Source: Tagaea sp.
GTDB lineage: Bacteria > Pseudomonadota > Alphaproteobacteria > CACIAM-22H2
DNA length: 9,891 nucleotides
Reading direction: 5' to 3'
Assembly (NCBI GenBank): GCA_023653245.1
Contig: JAMNXK010000048.1
Location: 1-9,891 of the forward strand
Shown here: one piece after another, positions 1 through 8,861 of the stretch
Numbering within the stretch: the stretch's first letter is position 1
How the letters are laid out: every line of letters starts with the position of its first letter
Notes under the pieces: model-generated
Seen by the model: only the letters and a program-made list of their open reading frames with translations
The model's database searches: none
What the model was told of the DNA's origin: nothing
Made by a program: the position numbers and the translations under genes

Positions 1-1305
1 GACGCCACGCCGCGCAAATCGGTCAAGCCCGAGCAGCATTTCACCCAGCCGCCGCCGCGCTTTTCCGAAGCGAGCCTGGTCAAGCGCCTGGAAGAGCTGG
101 GCATCGGCCGGCCCTCGACCTACGCCTCGATCATCGAGACGCTGCAAGCGCGCGGCTATGTGCGCCTGGACAAGCGCCGCTTCATTCCCGAGGATCGCGG
201 CCGCGTGGTCACGACCTTCCTCGAGCATTATTTCCGCCGCTACGTCGAGTACGATTTCACCGCCAAGCTCGAAGATCTGCTCGACGAGATTTCCGGCGGG
301 CGCGCGGAGTGGCGCAAAGTTCTCGCCGATTTCTGGGCCGCGTTCTCGAAGTCGCTCGACGACACCAAGGATCTCAAGATCCGCGACGTGATCGACGCGC
401 TCGACGCGGCCCTCGGACCGCATTTCTTCCCCGACAAGCCGGGCGGCGCCGATCCGCGTTCCTGCCCCGCCTGCAACGACGGGCGCTTGGGTCTGCGCTT
501 GGGCAAGCGCGGCGCCTTCATCGGCTGCTCGCGCTATCCCGAATGCAGCTTCACCCGGCCGCTCAGCGTCGATAACGGCGACGGCGATGGCACGGCCGCG
601 GGCGGCGTCGCCAACAAGGTGCTCGGCGTCGATCCGGCCACGGGCGAGGAAGTGCATCTCAAGAACGGGCCTTACGGCCCCTATCTGCAGCTCGGCACCG
701 GCGGGGCGAAGGACAAGCCCAAACGCGTCTCTATTCCGAAGGACATTCCGCTCGCCGATCTGGCCCTGGATATGGCGTTGAAGCTGCTGACCCTGCCCCG
801 CCCCGTCGGCGACCATCCGACCGATGGCCTGCCGATCCTCGCGGGGCTCGGGCGCTTCGGGCCCTACCTCAAGCACGGCGACAAATACAAATCGATCCCG
901 ACCACGCAAGACGCGCTGGAGATCGGCCTGAACCGTGCCGTCGATATTCTGGCCCAGCCCTCGACCGGTCGGCGTTTCGGGCGCGCGGCGGGCCCGGTGG
1001 GCCGTGTGGTCGGCAACCATCCGGATGACGGCCAGCCGATCACGGCGGCCGCGGGCCGCTACGGTCCCTATGTGAAGCACGGCTCGACCTACGCGAACCT
1101 GCCCAAGGACGGCTCGCCGGACTCGGTCACGCTCGACGAAGCCATCGCCCTGCTCGCCGAGCGCCGCGCGCGCGAGATCGCCGGCGGCGGCAAACCCAAG
1201 CGCGGTGCGGCGAAGAAAGCCGCCCCCAAGGCCGCCAAACCCAAGGCCGAGCCCAAGGCCAAGAAAGCCAAGAAGAAGGCGCCGGCGCCCGCCGAGGAAG
1301 GCTGA
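1..1305 (+). CDS. topA: DNA topoisomerase I (type IA), C-terminal half; 5' end outside window
   Basis: Type IA topoisomerase, which relaxes negatively supercoiled DNA behind RNA polymerase. The frame is open from base 1, giving 434 visible residues, about half of a usual TopA. The catalytic tyrosine and Toprim domain must lie upstream of the window. The first visible part carries the conserved type IA stretch FTQPPPRFSEASLVKRLEEL followed by GIGRPSTYASII (residues about 14-45). A single zinc finger follows, with C155-P-A-C158 and C176-x5-C182. Three TopA C-terminal repeats come next, recognisable by NGPYGPY, GRFGPYLKHG and GRYGPYVKHG (about 207-266, 269-321 and 336-388). The protein ends in a Lys/Ala/Pro-rich tail (398-434). 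E. coli TopA instead has several C-terminal zinc-binding modules. The identification is secure; the start cannot be seen. It converges on the chemoreceptor gene with an 18-bp gap. Confidence 0.97.
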   Translation, partial: DATPRKSVKPEQHFTQPPPRFSEASLVKRLEELGIGRPSTYASIIETLQARGYVRLDKRRFIPEDRGRVVTTFLEHYFRRYVEYDFTAKLEDLLDEISGGRAEWRKVLADFWAAFSKSLDDTKDLKIRDVIDALDAALGPHFFPDKPGGADPRSCPACNDGRLGLRLGKRGAFIGCSRYPECSFTRPLSVDNGDGDGTAAGGVANKVLGVDPATGEEVHLKNGPYGPYLQLGTGGAKDKPKRVSIPKDIPLADLALDMALKLLTLPRPVGDHPTDGLPILAGLGRFGPYLKHGDKYKSIPTTQDALEIGLNRAVDILAQPSTGRRFGRAAGPVGRVVGNHPDDGQPITAAAGRYGPYVKHGSTYANLPKDGSPDSVTLDEAIALLAERRAREIAGGGKPKRGAAKKAAPKAAKPKAEPKAKKAKKKAPAPAEEG

Positions 1306-1323
1306 GCGGCGACGCCGCCGCCG

Positions 1324-3291
1324 CTACTCGCCGGCTTTGCGCATCTTCCCGAGAAAGCTCTCGACCTCCGAGCGCAGGCTGGCGGCCTGTTCGGACAGGC
1401 CGTCCGACGCGCCGAGAACGCGATCGGCGGCCGTACCGGTTTCGCCCGCGGCACTCGACACTTCGGCGATCGAGCGCGTGACGGCCCCCGTCGACTGACT
1501 GGCGTTCTGGACGTTGCGCACGATCTCCTGCGTGGCCGCCGACTGCTCCTCGACCGCCGCCGAAATCGCCGAGGAGATTTCGTTGATCTTGGCGATGATC
1601 GTCGAGACCTTGGCGATCGACGACGACGCGTTGCCGGTCGCCGCTTGCACGGCCTCGATTTTCGCCGCGATTTCTTCGGTCGCTTTCGAGGTCTGGCCCG
1701 CGAGGCTCTTCACTTCCGACGCCACGACCGCGAAGCCCTTGCCCGCCTCGCCCGCGCGCGCGGCTTCGATGGTGGCGTTGAGCGCCAGCAAATTGGTTTG
1801 CGACGCGATGTCGTTGATGAGCTTGACCACGTCGCCGATCTGGGCGGCGGCGTCGACCAAGCCCTTGACGAACGCGTCGGTGCGCGCGGTTTCGGCGACC
1901 GCGTCGGACGCGATGCGCGCGGAATCGCTCACCTGGCGCCCGATCTCCTGGATCGAGGCCAGCATCTCCTCGCTCGCCGCGGCGACGGTCGTCAGATTGT
2001 CCGAGCTGCGCGCGGCGTTGTCGCTGACGTCGGTCGCCTGGTCGCGGGTGCGCGCGGCCGTGCCCGACATGGTGCGCGCGGACTCCTTCAACTCGTGGGC
2101 CGCACCGGACAGCGTCTTGAGCACGCCCGAGACCGTGGCGTTCAGGTCGGCGGTGTGCTTTTCCATCGCCGCGCGGCGGCGTTCCTGCCCGGCCCGCTCG
2201 GCTTCGGACGCGGCCTCCAGCTCGCGGTTTCGGATCATGCCTTCCTTGAAGACCTGGACCGCCTGGGCCATGGCGCCCAGCTCGTCGGCGCGCGCCGTGC
2301 CCGGCACCTCGGCCGCCAGGTCTCCCTCCGCCAGCGTCTTCATCGTGCCGGTCAACGTCCCGAGCGACGCCGAAATCCGCCGCCCGAAAGCCAGCATGGC
2401 GGCGGCCGCCGCCGCCAGCAGTGCGGCCCCGATCCCGACCATCAGCAAGATCGCGTCCCGGCGCTTGGCGGCGTAAGGTGCCAGATCCACCAGCAGCGCC
2501 ACGGCGCCGGCGACTTCGCCGCCGGCCTGCTTGATCGGCAGGTACCCGACGGAAAAGCGGCGGCCGCCCACGACCAGTTCCGCCGTCGGGGTTTCGCCGC
2601 GCCCGAGCCGCGCGTAGATGTCCGCGTCGAGTTCGGCCAGTGGCTCGGCGCCCAGGCTGTTCGCCGTGGCGCGCCTGCCGCCATAAAGGCCGATCTCCAC
2701 GCCGGTGAGATCCTTGAGGTCCTTCACCGTATCCGCGCGCAGCCGCGCGCCCACCGCCAGCGTGCCGACGATCCGGTCGCCTTGGCGCAACGCCGCCATG
2801 GCGCTCAAAGACGTCTCCCCGCTCGTCGGCGAGGTCACGACCGACACGCCTTCGTTGCCGCGCAGCGCCTCCGCGACCGACGGGACTTGGGCCTTGTCGT
2901 CGCCGCGCTGGCCGGGATTGTGGCCGCGCGCCGCGACCACGCCGCGCGCGTCGGTGACTTCGTAGACGGTGACGATCTTGTCCTGGGCGTTGAGCGCGCG
3001 ATAATCCGCGAGAATGGCCGCGACGCCGTTCGCGTCGATGCCCGCGACGACGGCGGCGGACAGATCCGCCCGGCGCGCCACGATCGTCGCATAGCCCTTG
3101 AGCCGGGTTTTGAAGCTCTCGATCGTTTCGGCCGCCGCCCGCCGCGACGCGTCGAGCCGTCCGGCGATTTCGGCATCGATGCTCGATTGCAGCACCAAAA
3201 TGCCGCACACCATCATCGCCGCCGATCCGAACGCCGCGACCCCCAGCGTCGCAAGTGTGATCTTCGTCCCAAGTGAACGCATGGCGATCAT
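1324..3291 (-). CDS. Methyl-accepting chemotaxis protein with periplasmic Cache-like sensor
   Basis: Transmembrane chemoreceptor, 655 residues, expected to control CheA kinase through CheW. Order: short cytoplasmic N-terminus; TM1 about 11-34; extracytoplasmic sensor about 35-275; TM2 about 279-302 (very Ala-rich); HAMP about 303-355; then a long cytoplasmic coiled coil. The signalling hairpin tip is unmistakable at about 493-527, with [20 protein letters not shown] then [16 protein letters not shown]. The sensor has [12 protein letters not shown] (121-132) and [14 protein letters not shown] (171-184), which resemble single-Cache sensors of the Cache_3/Cache_2 type; the ligand cannot be predicted. 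The C-terminus ([11 protein letters not shown]) has no CheR/CheB-tethering pentapeptide. I chose the ATG at 3291 because GGAGG lies 5 nt upstream of it; the ATG at 3282 would be 14 nt away. Base composition resembles its neighbours, so recent transfer is not evident. No che genes are nearby, so it is an orphan receptor. Confidence 0.95.
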   Translation of the reverse strand: MIAMRSLGTKITLATLGVAAFGSAAMMVCGILVLQSSIDAEIAGRLDASRRAAAETIESFKTRLKGYATIVARRADLSAAVVAGIDANGVAAILADYRALNAQDKIVTVYEVTDARGVVAARGHNPGQRGDDKAQVPSVAEALRGNEGVSVVTSPTSGETSLSAMAALRQGDRIVGTLAVGARLRADTVKDLKDLTGVEIGLYGGRRATANSLGAEPLAELDADIYARLGRGETPTAELVVGGRRFSVGYLPIKQAGGEVAGAVALLVDLAPYAAKRRDAILLMVGIGAALLAAAAAAMLAFGRRISASLGTLTGTMKTLAEGDLAAEVPGTARADELGAMAQAVQVFKEGMIRNRELEAASEAERAGQERRRAAMEKHTADLNATVSGVLKTLSGAAHELKESARTMSGTAARTRDQATDVSDNAARSSDNLTTVAAASEEMLASIQEIGRQVSDSARIASDAVAETARTDAFVKGLVDAAAQIGDVVKLINDIASQTNLLALNATIEAARAGEAGKGFAVVASEVKSLAGQTSKATEEIAAKIEAVQAATGNASSSIAKVSTIIAKINEISSAISAAVEEQSAATQEIVRNVQNASQSTGAVTRSIAEVSSAAGETGTAADRVLGASDGLSEQAASLRSEVESFLGKMRKAGE

Positions 3292-3294
3292 TGA

Positions 3295-3304
3295 CCCCTC
3301 CCCC
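3295..3304 (-). promoter_or_regulatory. Strong Shine-Dalgarno of the chemoreceptor gene
   Basis: On the minus strand this reads GGGGGAGGGG. The GGAGG core ends 5 nt before the ATG at 3291, which decides between the two nearby in-frame ATGs (3291 and 3282) in favour of the upstream one. Confidence 0.7.
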
Positions 3305-3320
3305 GAAAAGTCGCAAAGCC

Positions 3321-3348
3321 GTAACATTTCCCGTCGTGCGACCACAAG
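3321..3348 (-). promoter_or_regulatory. Possible sigma-70-type promoter of the chemoreceptor gene
   Basis: On the minus strand a CTTGTG (3348-3343) is separated by 16 nt from TGTTAC (3326-3321). Both are partial matches to the -35 and -10 consensus. The position would give a 5' leader of about 25 nt, ending in the strong Shine-Dalgarno. This is the best candidate in the 104-bp divergent gap between mcp and rnr, but it is only a pattern match. I saw no convincing -35/-10 pair for rnr on the plus strand; TAGACT at 3366-3371 is a weak possible -10. Confidence 0.25.
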
Positions 3349-3395
3349 CGCCATGCGGCGTACGGTAGACTGAAGCCGAATAGCATCGGAGTCGC

Positions 3396-5576
<2,181 letters not shown>

Positions 5577-5688
5577 ATGGGTAGGCTTGTGTTGCTGCAA
5601 TGCCGCGCAAGCGCGTCCTTTCTGCCATGCCGGGACCGAAGAGGTGGCCCGCGCGCCGTTGCGGTATATGATCCTTGCAACTGCGAAC

Positions 5689-5692
5689 GAGG
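5689..5692 (+). promoter_or_regulatory. Shine-Dalgarno fixing the GTG start of the DUF983 gene
   Basis: GAGG lies 6 nt before the GTG at 5699. A TATGAT at 5667-5672 could be a -10 element, and transcription starting just after it would exclude the upstream in-frame TTG at 5675. No good -35 accompanies it (GTGGCC or TGGCCC at the right distance). The gene may therefore also be read through from rnr across the 122-bp gap. Confidence 0.5.
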
Positions 5693-5698
5693 CTGATC

Positions 5699-6073
5699 GT
5701 GTCTTCCGAGACCCACCTCCCTCCCAAGCGTAGCTGGGGGCTCGCTATGCGCCGAGGTGCGGCCTGCAAGTGCCCCGCCTGCGGCAACGCGTCGGCGTTC
5801 GCCGGGTATTTGCGGGTGACGCCGGTTTGCGCGTCTTGCGGAACGCAACTCGACGATTTGCGCGCCGACGACGCGCCGCCTTATTTCACGATTTTCCTGG
5901 TCGGCCACATCGTCATTCCATTGATGCTGATCCTGGAGCGCGCTTACGCGCCGCCGACTTGGGTGCATATGGTCCTGTGGCTGCCATTGATCGTGGTCAT
6001 GGCGCTGGGGTTCTTGCGCCCCATCAAGGGCGCCACGCTTGGCCTGTTGTGGGCGCAGAGCCAGCCCAAATGA
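5699..6073 (+). CDS. DUF983 family zinc-ribbon membrane protein
   Basis: Small inner-membrane protein of 124 residues and unknown biochemical role. The N-terminal half has two CxxC pairs, C25-PA-C28 and C44-AS-C47, spaced like a zinc ribbon; an extra Cys is at 23. Two hydrophobic segments follow (about 61-80 and 88-107), then the family-typical RPIKGATLGLLW (107-118) near the C-terminus. This layout, and a place next to rnr in alphaproteobacteria, fit DUF983 as I remember it. The GTG start was chosen for its GAGG at 6 nt. The stop codon overlaps the start of the S41 protease gene (ATGA), so the two are probably translationally coupled. Function is unassigned; a membrane zinc-binding or assembly role would be a guess. 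Confidence 0.88.
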   Translation: MSSETHLPPKRSWGLAMRRGAACKCPACGNASAFAGYLRVTPVCASCGTQLDDLRADDAPPYFTIFLVGHIVIPLMLILERAYAPPTWVHMVLWLPLIVVMALGFLRPIKGATLGLLWAQSQPK

Positions 6074-7668
6074 AAGCGTCGCGCCGCCACGAACGTTCGC
6101 GTGGGCCGCTATCGCGGCTGGGCGTGTTGGCGGCGGCGCTGGTGCTGTTCGCGACGGCGTGCGCGGGGCCGCGCGAGACCGCGCGCCCGGAGCCGACCCC
6201 GGCCGCGCGCGCGGCGTCGACCACGCCCACGCAATTCTTCGGCCGCGCCTACGAGGAACTCGCCGGGCGCTATATCGTGCCGGTCGATATGCCCGTTTTC
6301 GCCGGCACGGGTCTCGCGGCGCTCAACAAGATCGATCCGCGCGTGACGGTGCGCCGCACCGATACGCGCCTGGACGTGCTCGACGGAAACGTGACGACCG
6401 CGAGCTACGATCTGCCGCGCCGCGACGACACGCAGCGCTGGGCGCAATTGACCGCCGCGGCGATCGACAACGCGCGCGGCTTCTCGCAGCCCATGCGCGA
6501 GGCGTCGAACGACCGCCTTTACCGCGCCATCCTCGACGCCGCGCTGGCGCCGCTCGATACCTATACGCGCTACGACGATCCCGAACGTGCGCGCAACAGC
6601 CGCGCCGCGCGCGACGGGTTCGGCGGAATCGGCGTGGTCCTCGCCTTCGAGCAAGGCGAGCCGCGCATCGAAAGCGTCAATCCCGACTCGCCCGCGGCGC
6701 GCGCGGGCTTGCGCGCCGGCGACCGGTTGCTCGCGGTCGACGGCCGTTCGCTCGCGGGCGTGGCCGAGCGCGACGTCGTGGCGCGTTTGCGCGGCCCCGT
6801 GGGCAGCGAAGTGCGCATCGACGCGCACCGGCCCGCGACCGAGCGGCGCGTCGAAGCGCGGGTCTTGCGCGCGCACATCGTCCCGCAAACCGTCACCTAC
6901 CGGCGCGAAGGCGACATCGCCCATTTCCGCGTGACGGGCTTCAATCAGCGAACCACCGAGACCCTCGCCGAAGCGGTGCGCCGCGCCAAGTCCGAGATCG
7001 GCCCTTCGATGCGCGGCGCGGTCATCGATCTGCGCGGCAATCTCGGTGGGCTGCTCGACCAGGCCGTGGGCGTGTCGGATCTGTTCTTGGCGCGCGGCAC
7101 GATCGTGACCACGCGCGGCCGGCACCGCGCTTCGCTGCAGGCGATGACCGCCCAGCCCGGCGACGCGGGCGAAGACGTTCCGCTGGTCGTACTGCTCAAC
7201 GGCCAATCCGCCTCGGCGTCGGAGATCGTCGCCGCCGCCCTGCAGGACAACGGCCGCGCGATCGTCGTCGGCACCACCTCGTTCGGCAAAGGCTCGGTCC
7301 AGTCGATCGTGGGAATGCCCAACGAAGGCGAGCTCGTGGTCACCTGGGCGCGCTTCCATGCGCCCACCGGCTACCCGCTCGCCGATCTGGGCGTGATGCC
7401 GGCCGTGTGCACCTCGGGCGGTTCGCCGAGTATCGACGCCGCCTTGCTGGCCGTCCGCCAAGGCCGCACCACCGATCCCCAGACGATGGCGCGCTGGCGC
7501 GCGGCAGACCATTCGAACATGGACGGCCTCAAGCGCCTGCGCGCGATCTGCGCGCCCGAGAACGCGTCGCGCGACTCCGATTTGGCGATCGCCGAAGCCT
7601 TGCTGCGCGACCGTTCGCTCTTCGCCCGCGCCCTGGAATCGGTCCAGCTGGCCGCGCAAGCGCGATAG
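6070..7668 (+). CDS. Lipoprotein PDZ/S41 carboxy-terminal-processing-type protease
   Basis: Serine protease of the CtpA/Prc class (S41), 532 residues, expected to act in the periplasm while anchored by lipid. The N-terminus has basic residues, a hydrophobic stretch (about 18-29) and FATAC31, a lipobox-like site with Ala at -3 where Leu is commoner. A low-complexity Pro/Ala/Arg linker (about 33-54) follows. A PDZ domain (about 182-268) has FGGIGV and SPAARAGLRAGDRLLAVDG. The S41 core (about 275-450) has VIDLRGNLGGLLDQAV, NGQSASASEI with predicted nucleophile S382, and GTTSFGKGSVQ with K407 and Q411. The 25-residue Ser-Lys spacing and Lys+4 Gln match Prc (S452, K477, Q481). The C-terminal extension (about 451-532) is not recognised. 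Apart from C31 the only cysteines are C447 and C494. The ATG overlaps the DUF983 stop; its ribosome site is poor, which supports coupling. The substrate is unknown. Confidence 0.92.
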   Translation: MKASRRHERSRGPLSRLGVLAAALVLFATACAGPRETARPEPTPAARAASTTPTQFFGRAYEELAGRYIVPVDMPVFAGTGLAALNKIDPRVTVRRTDTRLDVLDGNVTTASYDLPRRDDTQRWAQLTAAAIDNARGFSQPMREASNDRLYRAILDAALAPLDTYTRYDDPERARNSRAARDGFGGIGVVLAFEQGEPRIESVNPDSPAARAGLRAGDRLLAVDGRSLAGVAERDVVARLRGPVGSEVRIDAHRPATERRVEARVLRAHIVPQTVTYRREGDIAHFRVTGFNQRTTETLAEAVRRAKSEIGPSMRGAVIDLRGNLGGLLDQAVGVSDLFLARGTIVTTRGRHRASLQAMTAQPGDAGEDVPLVVLLNGQSASASEIVAAALQDNGRAIVVGTTSFGKGSVQSIVGMPNEGELVVTWARFHAPTGYPLADLGVMPAVCTSGGSPSIDAALLAVRQGRTTDPQTMARWRAADHSNMDGLKRLRAICAPENASRDSDLAIAEALLRDRSLFARALESVQLAAQAR

Positions 7669-7697
7669 TTCCGACACAATTCGTTGCGAAGGTGGGG

Positions 7698-7726
7698 TTC
7701 ACTTCGCCCGCCGCGCCCCCCATATT
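7698..7726 (+). promoter_or_regulatory. Possible mipA promoter with heat-shock-like -10
   Basis: TTCACT (7698-7703), a 17-nt spacer and CATATT (7721-7726) form a moderate sigma-70-like pair, 4 of 6 matches each. The -10 sits in CCCCATAT (7718-7725), which also fits the RpoH -10 pattern CCCCATNT, although the matching -35 (CTTCGC at 7702) is weak. Either reading gives a short leader ending in the AAAGGA before the GTG at 7758. This supports mipA having its own promoter despite following the S41 gene by only 89 bp. Confidence 0.35.
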
Positions 7727-7742
7727 GACGGCTCGATCAGTG

Positions 7743-7748
7743 AAAGGA
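7743..7748 (+). promoter_or_regulatory. Shine-Dalgarno supporting the GTG start of mipA
   Basis: AAAGGA lies 9 nt before the GTG at 7758 and 15 nt before the ATG at 7764. The GTG also supplies the arginine that a signal peptide needs at its N-terminus, so GTG is preferred. Confidence 0.5.
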
Positions 7749-7757
7749 TTTCCCCAC

Positions 7758-8561
7758 GTGCGCATGTTGTTCGCGTTCTTCGTTCTCGCCTTCGCCGTCT
7801 CGCCCGCGGCCGCCCAAACGCCGCAACGCCCCGACGCCCCGCGCGGCGATTGGCGCGTCAGCATCGGAGGCATGGGCATGCTTGCGCCGTCCTTCGAAGG
7901 GTCGGATCGGATGAAGGTCCGCGCGCTGCCGATGGTGGACGTCGAATGGCGTGAAACCGTTTTCCTCGACACGCGCCGCGGCCTCGGCGCCAATCTGTTG
8001 ACCTTGCGCGATCCCAACGGCAGAGGGACGTTCCGGGCCGGCGCGCTGGTCAATTGGCGCTTCGCGCGCGACGAGGACGACGATTCCGATCTGCGCGGCT
8101 TGGGCGACGTCAAAGGCGGCGCCGATGTGGGCGCTTTCGCGAACTACGAATTCGGTCCGTTCGGACTGGGCTTGCTCGGCCGCAAGAACGTCTCGCATTC
8201 CGAACTCGGCGCGACGATCGAAGTCTCGGCGCGCTATCGGACCCGGTTGGCCGAGCGCACGATGCTGGTCGTGGGGCCCGCCGCGACCTGGGCCGATTCG
8301 GACTACATGCGCAGCTATTTCGGCGTGACGGCCGCCCAAGCGCGCGCGTCGGGCCTGACCGCCTATACGCCGTCCTCCGGCTTCAAGGATGTCGGCGTGT
8401 CGGGCGCGGTCGTTCAAAGGTTCGCGGAGAATTGGTCGCTCGTCGGCAACGCGGGCTATGCGCGCCTGATCGGCGACGCGGCCGACGCGCCCTTGGTCAA
8501 GCAGCGCGGATCGCCCAACCAATTCCGCGTCGGGTTGGGAGTCACCTACCGGCTGTTCTGA
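7758..8561 (+). CDS. MipA/OmpV family outer-membrane protein
   Basis: Predicted outer-membrane beta-barrel, 267 residues. Family members include E. coli MipA, which bridges the lytic transglycosylase MltA and a penicillin-binding protein, and OmpV. A signal peptide is clear: basic start, hydrophobic FAFFVLAFAV, and a predicted cut after SPAAA (residue 19). The mature protein opens with DWRVSIGGMGMLAPSFEGSD (31-50) and then VRALPMVDVEWRETVFLD (54-71), the typical MipA entry. An Asp-rich turn, DEDDDSD (105-111), follows. The family hallmark YMRSYFGVTAAQARASGL is at 183-200. The chain ends in YRLF with the C-terminal Phe used by the BAM machinery. The GTG at 7758 was chosen over the ATG at 7764 on ribosome-site spacing and the charged signal-peptide start. 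Family membership is firm; MltA binding in this organism is not shown. Confidence 0.9.
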   Translation: MRMLFAFFVLAFAVSPAAAQTPQRPDAPRGDWRVSIGGMGMLAPSFEGSDRMKVRALPMVDVEWRETVFLDTRRGLGANLLTLRDPNGRGTFRAGALVNWRFARDEDDDSDLRGLGDVKGGADVGAFANYEFGPFGLGLLGRKNVSHSELGATIEVSARYRTRLAERTMLVVGPAATWADSDYMRSYFGVTAAQARASGLTAYTPSSGFKDVGVSGAVVQRFAENWSLVGNAGYARLIGDAADAPLVKQRGSPNQFRVGLGVTYRLF

Positions 8562-8577
8562 CCCGCGCCCCGGGCGC

Positions 8578-8605
8578 TTGACAATGCCCCAAGGCCTTGT
8601 ATGTT
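8578..8605 (+). promoter_or_regulatory. Near-consensus sigma-70 promoter of rpmG
   Basis: TTGACA (8578-8583) matches the -35 consensus exactly. After a 16-nt spacer comes TATGTT (8600-8605) as the -10. Transcription would begin near 8612, giving a leader of about 55 nt before the rpmG ATG. The in-frame ATG at 8601 lies inside the -10 and so cannot be the rpmG start when this promoter is used. A strong dedicated promoter fits a ribosomal protein gene. Confidence 0.8.
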
Positions 8606-8621
8606 CCGCGCCCTGTCGCAC

Positions 8622-8633
8622 GGGGGAGCCCCC
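8622..8633 (+). promoter_or_regulatory. GC hairpin in the rpmG 5' leader
   Basis: GGGG (8622-8625) can pair with CCCC (8630-8633) around a GAGC loop, in a leader predicted to start near 8612. There is no T-run after it, so it is not a terminator. It could stabilise the message or take part in translational control; neither is shown. Confidence 0.35.
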
Positions 8634-8666
8634 CTCGCGCCACCCCGTTCATTCGAGATCGCGACC

Positions 8667-8834
8667 ATGGCCAAGTCCAAGCAATTGCTCATCAAACTGA
8701 ACAGCACGGCGGATACCGGGTACTACTACGTGACCCAAAAGAATCCGCGCAAGACGACCGAGAAGCTCGAACTCAAGAAGTACGATCCGATCGCGCGCAA
8801 GCACGTCGTCTTCAAGGAAGGCAAGATCAAGTAA
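8667..8834 (+). CDS. rpmG: 50S ribosomal protein L33
   Basis: Component of the large ribosomal subunit, located near the E site. It has 55 residues, the normal length for this family. It begins [20 protein letters not shown] and continues with the signature [17 protein letters not shown] (25-41). The end [11 protein letters not shown] is typical. No cysteines are present, so this is the zinc-free form of L33, as in E. coli. The ATG at 8667 gives the family-standard N-terminus. The 22 extra codons back to 8601 are rejected because they overlap the promoter -10. The ribosome site is weak (GAG about 9 nt upstream). It is transcribed from its own promoter and ends in a strong terminator, so it appears to be a single-gene unit. 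Confidence 0.98.
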   Translation: MAKSKQLLIKLNSTADTGYYYVTQKNPRKTTEKLELKKYDPIARKHVVFKEGKIK

Positions 8835-8861
8835 CGCGCCCCGTCGCGCGCGTTCCGGCAC

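Noticed and set aside
1192..1302. Possible nucleotide repeat array in the topA tail
   Set aside because: The repetition is Lys/Ala/Pro codon usage in a basic tail, without spacer-repeat periodicity of a CRISPR or tandem satellite.
1306..1318. GCGGC-GAC-GCCGC inverted repeat between topA and mcp stops
   Set aside because: The stem is only 5 bp with no T-run on either side. It could be a weak bidirectional terminator but is also likely by chance at this GC content.
1514..3276. Plus-strand open frames of 320 and 543 codons opposite mcp
   Set aside because: The minus strand encodes a complete chemoreceptor with all domains. The plus-strand translations are low-complexity shadows.
5604..5623. 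CGCGC-AA-GCGCG inverted repeat followed by TCCTTTCT after rnr
   Set aside because: The stem is short and the T-run interrupted, too weak to call a terminator.
6109..7677. 522-codon minus-strand open frame opposite the S41 protease gene
   Set aside because: Shadow of a gene with intact catalytic motifs; composition-driven.
6039..7757. Upstream extension of the mipA frame across the whole S41 gene (840 codons in total)
   Set aside because: The extension is an Arg-rich shadow of the S41 protease. The signal peptide and Shine-Dalgarno place the real mipA start at 7758.
8565..8577. GCGCC-CCG-GGCGC repeat after mipA
   Set aside because: Five-base stem without a T-run, directly abutting the rpmG -35. 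Not enough for a terminator or operator call.
8601..8666. N-terminal extension of L33 starting at the ATG at 8601
   Set aside because: That ATG lies inside the promoter -10, and the L33 family starts at MAKSK, so translation from 8667 is correct.
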